From: Bemisia tabaci
Lineage: Eukaryota; Arthropoda; Insecta; Hemiptera; Aleyrodidae
Reading direction: 5' to 3'
NCBI RefSeq assembly: GCF_918797505.1
Contig: NC_092795.1
Coordinates: forward strand, 34,025,131-34,089,130
Length of the DNA stretch: 64,000 bases
Shown piece by piece: positions 1 through 10,732 of the stretch. The notes under the pieces were generated by a model, which ran no database searches, had not been told where the DNA came from, and saw only the letters and a list, made by a program, of their open reading frames with translations. The translations under genes and the position numbers were made by a program. Position 1 is the first letter of the stretch, and each line of letters opens with the position of its first letter.

Positions 1-155
1 CTGGCCTTGCGATGGCCTCGCACGACGCAGTGTGATCTGTTTTTTCGACACTTTCGTTGGAAAACAGTATTTTCATCGTGAAGATTGTGTCGTTCAATCC
101 GTGGGAAACTTGCGTTATCGTGCGATGATTCGGTACGATGATGAAGAATAATCAG

Positions 156-366
156 GCAAAGCTTTAATAGTGAATCGACTCCCGTGCGAGCTGGCTTTCA
201 ATATAGCTCTGGTGCCCATTTTCCTCTGTTTGCTGTTGTTGCTGATCCTTCTGGTCCTCCTTTGCCTGCTGCGCTCGGTCAAGAAGTTCGCGTCAAGTCC
301 GGCAACGATGACGTCATGCGTTATTCTACCGTGTACCAGCAGACAGCCCGCTCGAACAGCCAGTAA
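156..366 (+). CDS. possible terminal exon of an unidentified gene
   Basis: An AG at 154-155 is followed by about 69 open codons ending in a stop at 364-366. The reading includes SSGAHFPLFAVVADPSGPPL and then SGNDDVMRYSTVYQQTARS, a mixed-composition sequence that looks like protein rather than chance ORF. The acceptor has only a weak pyrimidine tract. A different frame of the same stretch gives a hydrophobic leucine run, which I regard as a shadow. The implied entry phase differs from the phase-1 CaMKII cassette exons downstream, so it does not fit as one of those. I do not recognise the product. It could be the end of an upstream gene, a decayed element or chance. A MITE begins 24 bp after the stop. 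Confidence 0.2.
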
Positions 367-389
367 GAGATCTCTCGCTTGTCAATACA

Positions 390-597
390 CACTGGGGAAA
401 AAAAAACATATTGAATCTAGAATCCAGACTCTTGAAAACATTGACAAGAAAAAATACTCTTGATTCAATCGGATTTTTGCTTGAATCATGACGAAATCCG
501 CTTATTTAAGCTAGATTCTGATTGAATCAAGAGTACTTTTTCTTGTCGATGTTTTTAAGAGTCTGGACTCTAGATCCAATGTGTTTTTTTCCCAGTG
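390..597. mobile_element. palindromic MITE, CACTGG family, copy 1
   Basis: The ends are CACTGGGGAAAAAA and TTTTTTTCCCAGTG, and the whole element is a loose palindrome built on GAGTCTGGACTCTAGATCC-type arms. Two related copies lie at 43295-43532 and 54965-55196. No convincing target-site duplication is left at this copy. Confidence 0.8.
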
Positions 598-931
598 CAA
601 AAAGCCAATACAAAGCCAAGATATTTGCCGGTAAAAGGATCCTAACCGTTATCTGATTGACCTCGGTCTTTTAAATTGAGCTGATTCTACGAAATCTGCC
701 ACTACGTTGCACTATGCAACAAGATCTGTCGCCCTACAAGAAGCAATCATCATCGTATTGTTCAAATCAATGAAAGAAATTGATCCATGACGTGTAGCAG
801 CATGAATACTGAGAAGAGGAACATAAAATCTGGAGGATTCGTTGAAAATTTATATAGGAAACTACGATAACGGGCGTTGTCCATTTACTCAATGTGTAAG
901 AGAAAGATATAGCTTTATGATGTCTCTCTCT
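598..931. other. unassigned AT-rich DNA
   Basis: No open frame, RNA-like fold or repeat was recognised in this stretch. It lies between two MITEs. Confidence 0.5.
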
Positions 932-1903
932 TACCCTGGTAAAAATTGGCGATAGGAGCTACGTTTCAAAATACCATAGGAATTCTTATAGCCGACTGAA
1001 GAAGGCGATAGAAAATCATATAGCTGGCTGTAGGAAGTGGGAAAAATCTTACGGCCGGGCTACACGAAGCGATAAAAAAGTATACAGCCGGGCTATAGTT
1101 CCTATCGCCGGGCTTTACACTTTATCGCCTCGCTATTGCTTTTTCGCCATTGGCTATAAAAGGCTATGAGAAATTGTGTAGAAATTCGTGTGCTTTGTAA
1201 ATCCTTAAGTTTGTACGGAATCACCTTAATATTTACAAAACGCACAATATATTTTCCTTTACTACATATTTTTTTTCATCAATTAAAATGAGAATAATCC
1301 ATACAGAGTGTGCAAACATTTCAAAGTCATGAGTTGAAAAACGCTGACTCCACGAGATTAAATATTAGAGCCTAACACAAAGCGGAGCGGCGGCGCATTG
1401 GCGCCTACGAACCTAACAGGGATACTTCACGCATTGCGCAATGCGTGAAGTATCCCTGTTAGGTTTCTAGGCGCCAATGCGCGTTTCGCGCTGGCTGCCC
1501 GCCCGCCGCGCCGCGCCGCAGCGTACTGCGTACCACGGCGCTTGAAGCAACTATTTCACACCAGAGTATTGCACAGTATCATACGAAATTGAAGGCGCTC
1601 CAACATATTAGGAATGGCAGGCATCGGCATCCTTCAAAAGTACGGAGCTTTCCTCGCAAAATAAATCGAGGTACTACGGCCCAAAAAGAAAGCGGTAGTC
1701 CAAAAAGTTACTAAGTCCTTGCATCCGTAATTAGTAACGTTTAGCGTACACTTTATCGCCAGGCCGTTTCTTAATCGCCATCGGCTATAAAAGGCTATAA
1801 GAAATTGTGTTGCCGGCAATGGAAGCTATTGGAAATTTTACAGCCGGCTGTAGGTCTATGGTATTTTGGAACACAGATTCTACTGCCAATTTTTACCAGG
1901 GTA
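932..1903. mobile_element. about 970-bp element with terminal inverted repeats
   Basis: The left end TACCCTGGTAAAAATTGGC matches the inverse of the right end GCCAATTTTTACCAGGGTA, and homology continues inward past CAAAATACCATAG. Internally it carries many GGCTATA and TATAGCC motifs. It has no coding capacity. It hosts the palindromic block at 1393-1482. Flanking duplications are not visible. Confidence 0.75.
1393..1482. repeat. near-perfect GC-rich palindrome
   Basis: Positions 1411-1464 form a perfect 54-bp palindrome centred on GCATTGCGCAATGC. Imperfect arms continue outward as GGCGCCTACGA and TCTAGGCGCC. The half-site GCAATGCGTGAAGTAT is also the core of the 79-bp satellite at 29441-29905. 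A diverged second copy is at about 11910-12115. Confidence 0.85.
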
Positions 1904-2011
1904 CACCTTGAATCAATGAGCAACGTCCGTTATGGTAGTCTTCGATATTTTTCAATGATACCTCACAAATTCAATGTCATTTCTTTCAACAATAATGCTG
2001 TTACATACGGT

Positions 2012-2374
2012 CCCAAGTAGCATTTCTAAACGGAAAAATCGCTATATATTGCGATTTTATCGGCAATAAAATCGCCAGGACCATCAACATCTGAGCGATT
2101 ATCCTCGATCTCATCGCGATAAAATCGCGCTTTTATCGTCCGACAATTTATCGCGATATTTTCGAAATAAAAATCGCGGTAAATGGCGATCTAATCTCGA
2201 TTTTATAGACAAAAATTGATCACGATTTTATCGAACCAAACATTGCGATGTGTAGCGAGTTAATCGCCATACATCGCAATTTTGAATGCGATAATATCTC
2301 GATTTATTGCCACCGATATAATCGCGTCAACCAACCGATAAAATCGCTATTTATCGCGATCACTGCTACTTGGG
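2012..2374. mobile_element. palindromic MITE, CCCAAGTAGCA family, copy A
   Basis: It opens CCCAAGTAGCA and closes TGCTACTTGGG, with an interior rich in ATCGCGATAAAATCG motifs. A second copy at 10733-11352 aligns along its whole length apart from one extra insertion. ORFs within it follow the repeat and are not genes. Confidence 0.8.
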
Positions 2375-3186
2375 CGTATGGGTCAGTTTCTTCCATCAAC
2401 TTGCACATTACGATAATTATTGCGACAATATCACGGATCTCAAAAAAAATGACGTCGATTAGTTTTCCAATTAAAAAATGATGCGTGATAGGAGGTAAAC
2501 ATCGCCGCAAACCGAGATTCGTGACCAATGGGTCTGTTGCAACTTCAACTAAAGCAAAATAAGAGGAATGTTTTATAGATAATGGCTCAAAAATCACGAT
2601 GTGCGCATTGTGAAAGTCTAAAATACACTCCTAACCTCACAATCTACGTAAAAAATGTGCGCCCTTTTAGGGTTGGCTTAAAAAACATATATTTCATACG
2701 CAGATTGTGAAGTTAAGAGTGCACCTCAGACTTCATCGATGCGCTCGTCGTGATTTTTGAGCCGTTACCTATAAAAATAAACAACTTTTCTTTTTGCTCA
2801 AGCTGAAGTTTGCAACAGGCCCATTCAATTGTTGATGTAACCGTAATTCTCGGAGAATCGATCAGTGTAGATTCGATTGTCTCTGAGAAGAATGGGGGAA
2901 ACGTTTGAACTAAGTACATTTTGAAGTAGATAAGTAACCACTGTTTCCGGCTTATTTCAGAAACAGCGTATACCTCATTATTTTCTCAATGCAGACAGGT
3001 GCTTCAATGAGTGAAACAGAACTTGTTGTCTCGTTTCGTGAAACATAGCCCACTCACACTACCTAAAGACCTCAGACTTGATAAAGCGAGTTTCAACCTC
3101 AAAGGACTTCATTTTACACATTGCCGCAGACCTGAAGTTTAGCACACATGTAATTTTCGAATGAGAAAAAGTAGGAGACACCTCTC
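2375..3186. other. intronic or intergenic DNA, nothing recognised
   Basis: Short inverted motifs around 2600-2720 (gtgcgca, actttcacaat-like) suggest old repeat DNA. No coding exon or RNA gene was supported. Confidence 0.4.
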
Positions 3187-3360
3187 TTGAATTCTTCATT
3201 TTTTCCCCCAGGGGGTTTCTCCTCCATTTTCTCCTTCTCTCTTATTTTTTCTTTCTTATTTTCTCTCTTTTGTCTACTATTATTACTGCTATTACTATTT
3301 TTACCACTATCTTCTCTTCACTTCACTTTTTTCTTTCTTTTATCAGCCATAGTTGCTGAA
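3187..3360 (+). repeat. pyrimidine-rich low-complexity tract
   Basis: This stretch is almost wholly C and T on the + strand, with runs such as TTTTCTTTCTTATTTTCTC. ORFs here are low-complexity. Confidence 0.8.
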
Positions 3361-3409
3361 GGAGCGCCTTGAGATAAACGCATATCACTTTGACCACTAC
3401 TACCACTGC

Positions 3410-3474
3410 TTATACAAATACTACTCTTACTATTACTACTACTACTACTACTGCTGCCACTGCTTCCACTGCTA

Positions 3475-3538
<64 letters not shown>

Positions 3539-3600
3539 GACTACCACTACTACCACTACTACTACGACGACTACGACTCCTGCTGCTACCATTTCTACTA
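3410..3600 (+). repeat. (CTA)n trinucleotide microsatellite
   Basis: A long run of CTA/CTG/CCA triplets, purest at about 3478-3538. Poly-Thr, poly-Tyr and poly-Val ORFs across it are artefacts of the repeat in different frames. It lies about 360 bp upstream of the first candidate CaMKII linker exon. Confidence 0.95.
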
Positions 3601-3610
3601 TTACTGTAAT

Positions 3611-3746
3611 CCACGCCGAATAAGTTTATGCACTTTTATATTGCGACTGAAAATCCGCCATTATTGATTCTTCCATTTACTTTCCATACAAAAGTGACGC
3701 CAGACGATCTCCTGTCGTAGTCTGTGCGCAAACTTATTCGGCGTGG
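3611..3746. mobile_element. 136-bp MITE with 23-bp terminal inverted repeats
   Basis: The left end CCACGCCGAATAAGTTTATG and the right end CATAAACTTATTCGGCGTGG-like arm (CGCAAACTTATTCGGCGTGG at 3727-3746) are inverted copies differing by one or two bases. It is too short to encode anything. It directly follows the microsatellite. Confidence 0.8.
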
Positions 3747-3958
3747 ACTCTACTTATTACTGTTGCTCTTTTTTCTGTTTTTGTTGTCTCTCTTTCTTTC
3801 CCCCTTTTTCGTTCTTTTTTCTTTTCTCTCTTCGTCTTTCTTTCTCTATTCCTCCACTTTTTTTCCAATCCCCCTTTGTATTGTTTCTTTTTTTTTCATA
3901 TCATTTTTGAGTGGTGCTCACAGATGGGTGTATGTAAATATTGTGCTAAATTTTGTAG

Positions 3959-4096
3959 GTTTGACGGGTAGCACGCCTCCCCCGTCTCCCGCGTTGACGA
4001 CGAAAGCTCCGGTAGCAGTTTTCGGGTCGCCTTCCTCCTCGAAAACGGGGCTCAACTTGGGTGCCGCCCTCTTGCAAGGTGTCCAAGGTTATCAAG
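3959..4096 (+). CDS. CaMKII: CaMKII variable-linker cassette exon candidate (138 nt)
   Basis: An acceptor TTTTGTAG precedes 138 open bases that end at a CAAG/GTACAA donor. The exon enters and leaves in phase 1, so it encodes 46 residues without disturbing the frame. The reading contains GSTPPPSPALTTKAPVAVFG and ends GVQGYQG, a Ser/Pro/Thr-rich flexible sequence as expected for the linker between the CaMKII regulatory segment and the hub. A T-rich tract at 3750-3905 could serve as part of the acceptor signal. The donor is only moderately close to consensus, and two other GT sites precede it (after TTGCAAG and after TCCAAG). Assignment to CaMKII rests on position, strand and phase, not on recognisable homology. 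Confidence 0.5.
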
Positions 4097-4574
4097 GTAC
4101 AAACTTCTCTTCCGTGTGCAGTTCCGTTTTCGTTTTGGTTTTCAACCGGTTTCGCTCCCTCATCCCCCCTCTACTAACAAACCCTCAAGTCCACCATCTA
4201 AAGTGTTTTCATGCTCGTTTCCAAATTAATCAAATTTTGTCCTCGCTTCACCTAAGAAAATCGAAATTTCGAGAAGAAAGTTCGCTTAATATTCGGGTCA
4301 CGTATATTTTTACATTTCGACGGCGTACGTCCGCAATCACATGTCTCGTTTGCGGTGTCAGAAAATTCCGTCTCCTTGTCATTTTTTAAAGGAGAACAAA
4401 CTGACACCATTCCTTGAAGTTTATGCAGAATTTTCTTCGCAGAGAGAAGAAAAATCACGGCAGTTTTACAGAATTGCCGTTGAGTAGTTTTTTGTTTAAA
4501 AAATAAAGTATGACAGGAAGTCTGCGACGTCGCAAACCGAGTTATGTGATTGCCGACTTAAACCGTTGATATGC
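4097..4574. other. intronic DNA, nothing recognised
   Basis: No open exon with plausible splice sites was seen here. Confidence 0.4.
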
Positions 4575-4735
4575 GTTTCACGGCGGCCAGCGACCGCCCT
4601 GTGTTTAGCGCAATGCGCGAAGTATTCCTGCAGTCTTGTAGGCGCTAACATGCTTCCGCACCGACCAGCGATCGCACTGTGTTTGGCGCAGTGCGTGAAG
4701 TATTCCCGCACTCTTGCAGGCGCTAATATACGTTT
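4575..4735 (+). repeat. two diverged units of the 79-bp satellite family
   Basis: Two units of about 80 bp share GCGCAATGCGYGAAGTATTC, CTTGTAGGCGCTAA and GACCGC..CTGTGTTTGGCG with the arrays at 29441-29905 and 40868-41165. The long + strand ORF over this region (4566-5126) is built from repeats and is not a gene. Confidence 0.75.
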
Positions 4736-4861
4736 TGCACTAGCGGTGACACTATGTTCGTCGCAACCCGAAATATATGATTTCCGACTTACACCGTCGA
4801 TTTGCTGTCACTTCCCGCATCGCGTCTGCTGGCGTAGTGAGCTCACAGACCATAAGAAATC

Positions 4862-5245
4862 TTCCGTGTATGTTGCGCCTTCAATTTTCGAAGACAGCAA
4901 TGTGACCAACACGCGTGCTCGAATAGTTATCTCGCGCACGCTGTGCTCTCTTCAGTTACTCGCATACTTCGAGCTCGAGCACAACCAGCTGTCATCCGCG
5001 TATGTCACTCCTTCAAATGCGGTAGACGGCGATACAATCATGCACGCGCACCGGAGCAGTGTTGTCTCGCAGACACCGCGCACTTTTGCATTACTTCCTC
5101 GTCTACCTCGAGCACAATCCCGATGAGTTGTCGTTCGTGTAAGTAGCGCCTTCAATTACAGCGAACAGCAATTTTAAAAGCACTCGTGCTCGTTTAGTTA
5201 TCTCACGAACGCCGTGCATTTTCTCTACTATTCTAGCATGTTGTG
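4862..5245 (+). repeat. diverged tandem repeat, about 135-bp unit, three copies
   Basis: Anchor motifs GTATGTTGCGCCTTCAA (about 4868), GTATGTCACTCCTTCAA (about 5000) and GTAAGTAGCGCCTTCAA (about 5139) recur at 132 and 139 bp. Each is followed by related GGCGATAC/ACAGC, CGTGCTCG and CTCGAGCACAA blocks. Confidence 0.6.
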
Positions 5246-5343
5246 GCTGTGATGCAGTATTATTACTGTGGTTTTCCGTTCATTACGCTCGCATCATGAT
5301 GTGGCGTTTGTGCTCGATGCAGTGATTGCTGTGCTGTGTCCAT

Positions 5344-5507
5344 CAGTGGCGTGGCGTGAACAATCGATTATCGATACTTCCCCATTTGAAGTTATTGTAA
5401 AGAATCGATTATTAAGGTGTTCGTTGCGAACACCCTGTTTATCGATCTATTTCTATAGGTTTAAATGGCATATCAATCGATACATCGCAAAGCACGCCAC
5501 GCCACTG
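5344..5507. mobile_element. hAT-like MITE, CAGTGGCGTGG family, with 8-bp TSD
   Basis: The ends are CAGTGGCGTGGCGTG and CACGCCACGCCACTG. The element is flanked on both sides by GTGTCCAT (5336-5343 and 5508-5515), an 8-bp target duplication typical of hAT transposons. The interior holds ATCGATTATCGATA and GTTCGTTGCGAACACC palindromes. Relatives are at 54477-55206, 56219-56281 and 58839-59002. Confidence 0.9.
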
Positions 5508-5515
5508 GTGTCCAT

Positions 5516-8293
5516 GGGCTTATGTCTTTACTCAAAACGATAGCCGAGCCGTAATGCACCTTTCAGCACCAGTTGTGCAAACGCTGGGTGCAATTAACAC
5601 GGTTTTGAATGAGGCATCTCTTACTTCGTTCATCATGTTCTACGTTCGCTGCGCCATAATTCTAATCGTGGCTTGAATTTAGTTCCTTTTGTGATTCTCA
5701 GCTTTGAAGTCGCGCCAGATAAGCGGAGATTACAGGTTCGTTTCAGGTGTTGCACCTACAAGCTCAATTCTTATTTAATTCGATATGCTTACTACAATGA
5801 GACCAATGATTGTATAAAATCTTTTGCTTTCGGATGAAGCTTCCTTGAAGATTTTTGTTGGAGATATCGCAGAGATTAAAAGTGAAATGACGATTTAAAA
5901 ACGACACCTGGCTTGCCGCAAAAGTTCCTCCTTAAATCGATGTTTGTTTACTTCTGATGATTTATCTCAAAATGTACCGTTTTCAGGTCAAAATATGGTT
6001 GGATAGGACTTGGAAAAGTTCAAATATATCCAAGTGCAGTAGTATACCTAAAAATTAACCAAATATCATCGATTCTAATCGATAAATTGATGCTTGTCGA
6101 TTCCACTTACTTCTTTCTCTAAGTCCAAGAGAGGTATGACTCGCGCTTGTCCTGCTCTTGCCCTAACTGGCGTCTGTCCACTGCTTGTATTTTATTTTCT
6201 GAGAGGAACCACTAAATTTTCGCACTCAACATTGATCGAATGGAGTATCAATTGGTAAGGAAGAGTAACAAAAATGCTCGCCGTGTACCATCTGTCGGTT
6301 ATAGCTCCTGTGATAATTTCTTTCGGGACAATTTCAATAGGGAAATATTTTTTGATTCTGAGGTCTTGGGGGGGAGGGGAGGGGTATTAATTCCTAATCA
6401 TAGCCTATCCGTCCATGTGGTTATTTGCACCTTGTAGGGGTAAGTATTATCAATCTTAATTTACGAACCTCTTGACGTTATTAACTTGCATGTCAGTAGT
6501 TAGTTTTTCGATGGGCTTATTTACCTAAAACTTTCGTTTCAATATAATCTTATCTAGTGTCTCAATGGTAATTTAGCAATTTACTCTTCATGACGAAAAC
6601 AGAAGAATATAATGAGTCTGTTCGCAAAGTGCAGATTACAGCTCTTCTTGAAATATTTCAAAATTCCATGTGAAAAAGGTAAGCATAATTTGGAGTCAGA
6701 ACCCAACTCCCAATCAAGATTTTAGCACGAATGTACAGGATTTGCAGGACAAAAGAAAATAGTTTCAACGGTAAAAATAACCAATTTTTCTGCATATCTC
6801 ATTTAATCATGTTCCTGCAAAATTTTTGAAAGATTCTGTGTATTCCAGCTCATTCCTTTAACATTCTCCATCCATTCCTCGAATCTGAATTTGTAAACCA
6901 AGTAGGTGTTTCCGGTAGACGCTGAGGAAATTCATTAGATTCATTAGAATTATTACCTTGACTTTCTCAAATTATTCGTGATAAGAACTATTTAAGTTAG
7001 CCCATTGAAAATTAAAAAGCCCTGACTTCTTCCTGTGGTCTATCTTATGTTGCGTGTAGCTTTTCTCTTTTTCTGTACAGACTGTGATTTGACCTGGGTT
7101 TGACGATTTTGCTGGCAACGATTATTAATTCCCTCTCTTCTTATCTACCTATCTTGTAAATATTTCTCTTTTTTCTCTACTTAAAAAAAGAGGCTCTTAA
7201 GCGGTGGACAAACGGATTTTTTTAGATCAGCCGTAGTGCATATTTTTCATAGATTCAAATTCCTTTGGCATTTTTTCAGCTAATTATCCTATGAGTAAAT
7301 AAAATTCGCCTATCTTTTGCATATCTTTTTCTCTTGGATAACTCCCCACTGAATCCTTAAAACTTTGAAAAGTTATCGGAAATTATTACTTTACATTTTT
7401 GGATTATTTCTTCCTTTATTCAATCCAAACTTGCAATAATTGAAAACGAAGGCAAATGATCAAGGCGAGGAAATTTTTCCATTATCTCTGACAAGATTCA
7501 TTCCTCCAGACTTGTTCCTCCTTTCAGCAAAGTATACTTAAAAATGAAATGTCTAGTTATGACTCAATATCGCAACGTTCAGACTGCTTAAGGGTCACTA
7601 AATTTTTCTGAGCTTCTCAAATCATTAAATTTCTTTTGCAATAAAGAGAATTATGTTTTGTAGCTAAATTAATCATTAAAGCTACCCTATTGCAACTAAA
7701 ATCTTCAGCAATCTCCAATTTTTCAACATTGTCTTCAATATCCATGGAGTTTATTTATAATTCATATTGCTTATTTGAACCTGTTCACGCACAAGCCTCT
7801 AAAGACCCAACTCATTCCATTTGAAATCGAAGAAAAACAAGAAAATTTAGTTCATGAAATTTCAGCTTAATTTTCATTAGTATAGACCCCGTGGGAAAGA
7901 AATTTCAAAATTCGAGAAGACAAAATGTTTTAGTGCCAAGTGTTTGATGAATGCCGTGAAATCAAAAGAGCGGGTATTTTAGTTAAGTTCAAATAAGTAG
8001 ATTTCGATTCTTTTGACAAACAAGCTTTTTTCCAAATAATTTTAAATATAGCACAGAGTGATTCTTTTTCTTCTGTCGAAGAATTTGTCATTCAAATCTA
8101 ATAGAAAGTTAGGATGCGTTCCATCCGATTTTTTTATCTTCATGCACCGCCTCTGAAGTATCCATTCTTGAAATATCTACTCAATCTCGATGCATACTCT
8201 GATTGTGCCTCGTGCTACCCTTTCACAATTCCTTATCATTTAACAGAGGGCCTTCTCTGAATTTACTCTGAAGTTTGGACTATTTCATTTTAG
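5516..8293. other. long AT-rich intron, no gene seen
   Basis: About 2.8 kb of AT-rich sequence between candidate linker exons. I found no open exon with good splice sites on either strand and no clear repeat family. Confidence 0.5.
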
Positions 8294-8896
8294 TGGGCGA
8301 AAATCCGCACAGGTTGCTAAAACCACCGGCTGAAAACAGTTTTGAACAATTTCTTGACACTTTTCTTGCCGTTGTGTCCAAACTAACAAACAAACCAAAC
8401 GAGGAAGAGCCAAAGTTGGACATTTCTGCTGAACCCCCTTCTTCCGAAACAAGCGAGTCTAATGGGAAGACAAAGCTGGAAGTGCCTGATGGACCTTGTG
8501 TTTCGGAACCAACAATCAACCATGCTACCGAACCAAGCTCGGTCACAGCTAGCGAGTCTCATGTTCCCATACCTGTGAGCAATAAAAATGACGAGAGTGC
8601 CACCATAAGCACTGTTCATGAATCTCAAGTTTTCCAGCCGAGAAGGAAATCTGGTGGAAATCTGCAGTTAGGCATTTCCAATTCACTTGTAAGCAAAGTA
8701 GATGGCACGGAGATAAAAGAGATAGTTCTCAAGGACTCTGTCATGCTGAGACAAACAATCAAAACTGATGGTGATGGTGACTTAGAAGTTTCTGGTCAAC
8801 TGAACAAGCCTAAACCAACCAAGAAAACTGCTGTCAAACAACCAAAGTTGAAAGTATCCCGAAAACCTAAGCCTGCAGTGTCTCGCAGTCTCAAAG
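8294..8896 (+). CDS. CaMKII: CaMKII long linker exon candidate (603 nt)
   Basis: A TTTCATTTTAG acceptor opens a 603-nt block with no stop, ending at AAAG/GTAGAT. It is exactly 201 codons and phase 1 at both ends, like its neighbours. The product starts VGENPHRLLKPPAENSFEQF and continues FLDTFLAVVSKLTNKP. A Ser/Glu/Thr-rich middle follows, then a strongly basic tail (KPTKKTAVKQPKLK, VSRKPKPAVSRSLK). No catalytic motif is visible. It would behave as a flexible spacer, and the basic tail could bind nucleic acid, actin or acidic partners, which is inference. If the donor is ignored the frame runs on to a stop at 8976, so it might instead be an alternative last exon yielding a kinase without a hub. 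Vertebrate CaMKII linker exons are generally much smaller. Confidence 0.6.
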
Positions 8897-8976
8897 GTAG
8901 ATTCGGATCAGTTATGCGTGGTGTGTGCATCTCCCCCCAAGAATTCATATTGGAGTCGGCTGGTTCTTTAATTTAA

Positions 8977-10365
8977 ATCGAGACGTTTTAATTTAAAAGC
9001 ATTCAGACTGACTAGGAAGTTTCGTTTGTACTTTTTCCTCTCGTCACACTTAAACTTTTCTTTGCTCCTTTTTTAAATTTTCAACGATATACATTATTCT
9101 TTCTATGAGGTATGCATGAATTTTACCTTTTATTTCGTATGGACTAACATTTTTTTGGCCAACCTCTAACACCAATAACCTATCATAATCGTGTAACATG
9201 ACATCGGTATACCATGGAATGTGTGCAATAGCAATCCAGTGAACGATTATTTACTACTAGCACATCATTTTTTCTAGATATGTCATCGCATGCATCGTTT
9301 TGCGTATTTTCTGGTCACTCAATAAGATCTAATTTTCCGATACCAACACCATTGCTACAACATTGCCGAATGAGCAGCAACATTGCTGAGTTACAATGTT
9401 ATTTTACTTTTAGATCTGCTCGCAATATTGCCAAGGACTATTCTAAAAATGTACCTACCTTGTGTGTTTTGGGCAAACTACTCTAAAAACACTGTTATAT
9501 CGCGTTTTGTTGACTCGATATTTGCATTTGAAAAGCGGCTGCCAATTCCTAATGGGAAAATACATTGTAAGTAATGAAAAGACCAGGTCTGTCGCGCGAT
9601 GTTACGTCACAAGTATGGCGGATCCGTTACCGTGTAAAAGTGGCCGTTTCGAATGGGTCGGTTCCAAAAACAGCTTTTTTTGAGTTTGAGAGGTCATTTC
9701 AAGTTTGTTTAGTAGCGCCATCGTTCTTTTCGTGAAATTTGCCATAGGAATCAGGCATCAATTTGCAAATCCCCGCACCTTGCAACAGGCCCATCCTTCT
9801 TGATTTCTTTCTTTCACTTTACCTTAAATTTTATGCATGCTAAGAAAGAACACTAACAGTGATTTATTTTTTGATTAATTTTTTGACAAATCTCAATGAG
9901 AGGCGAAAGAAAGGAGAGGATTCAGTTCTGTATTTTTGCTGTACAGCCATTCAATTTAATAGAAAGGAGCTTTACAAAAGCCGAACAAAATTCATATATT
10001 TTCATTTTCTGATTTTTGCTTTTAGTTTTCGATAGGTACTCATGTCCAAAAATGGATGTGACATTATTTAGGCTCCGAATTTTACTGCTCGATTGCACAG
10101 AGTAAAAATTCCTTTATAATTTTAATCTGATTTATAACTCTTCTTACGTTGATTGTCAAGTCCAAATCAGTCAAAAATCATCTGAGAGACCCTCAAGAGC
10201 ATTTATTTTCCCAGTCCGGATATACTTGGAGAATCCAGAAAATTCCACTGCAGGTGGGAGACTTAAAAGAAGGGATCATTGTTTTTGATTTTAAATGCAT
10301 GTGCTGTGTGTCGTGATAAGTGTTGATTTTTATCCAATCTGCATGTTTACTACTTTGCATGGTAG
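8977..10365. other. intron, nothing recognised
   Basis: AT-rich sequence with short chance ORFs at 9280-9683 only. No exon or repeat family was supported. Confidence 0.45.
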
Positions 10366-10638
10366 ATGGTTTTTCAAGTCGCCTTGACTGGTACTCAGCA
10401 ACGGTGGTTCACCCTAACTACAGCACGTCGATCAACTCTCCGCATGCCTCTACCACTAGCCACTCACCGCAAGCAACTAGTACTACAAGCTACTCGCCTC
10501 AACCTACTAGTGCCACTAGTTACTCACCACAACCCTCCAGCGCTACTTGCTGCTCGCCGCAACCCGGTAATTGTGCCACTAAACAGCATGAGCCGCCAAA
10601 GCCTCATTTTAGCCACCGTGCTGTCTCCAATAAGTCAG
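10366..10638 (+). CDS. CaMKII: CaMKII linker exon candidate with Ser-Pro-Gln repeats (273 nt)
   Basis: The acceptor GCATGGTAG and donor TCAG/GTAAAA enclose 273 open bases, phase 1 in and out (91 residues). The protein starts DGFSSRLDWYSATVVHPNYS and then contains about four copies of a ten-residue repeat, TSYSPQPTSA, visible as SPQAT, SPQPT, SPQPS and SPQPG steps. It ends PKPHFSHRAVSNKSG. At DNA level this is a coding minisatellite with a 30-bp unit. Proline-rich SPQP repeats are plausible phosphorylation or SH3-ligand sites, and proline-rich linker segments are known in some vertebrate CaMKII isoforms. Membership in CaMKII is inferred from position and matching phase. Confidence 0.6.
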
Positions 10639-10732
10639 GTAAAATTTGTCCCTTTCAAGTTTAGCCACATGTGTAACGAGCTCTAATAGTCCTTCAATTG
10701 ATTCCTAAAATCTAGGTTGCAGAGGGGAACTG

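Noticed and set aside
390..463. Continuation of the 170-463 ORF as a membrane protein
   Set aside because: Its tail is translated from a MITE and its hydrophobic part is an alternative frame of a more protein-like reading.
3318..3623. Overlapping ORFs of poly-Ser, poly-Thr, poly-Tyr and poly-Val
   Set aside because: They are translations of the CTA microsatellite in different frames.
4566..5126. 186-codon + strand ORF
   Set aside because: It runs through satellite units and the 135-bp tandem repeat, with no conserved domain.
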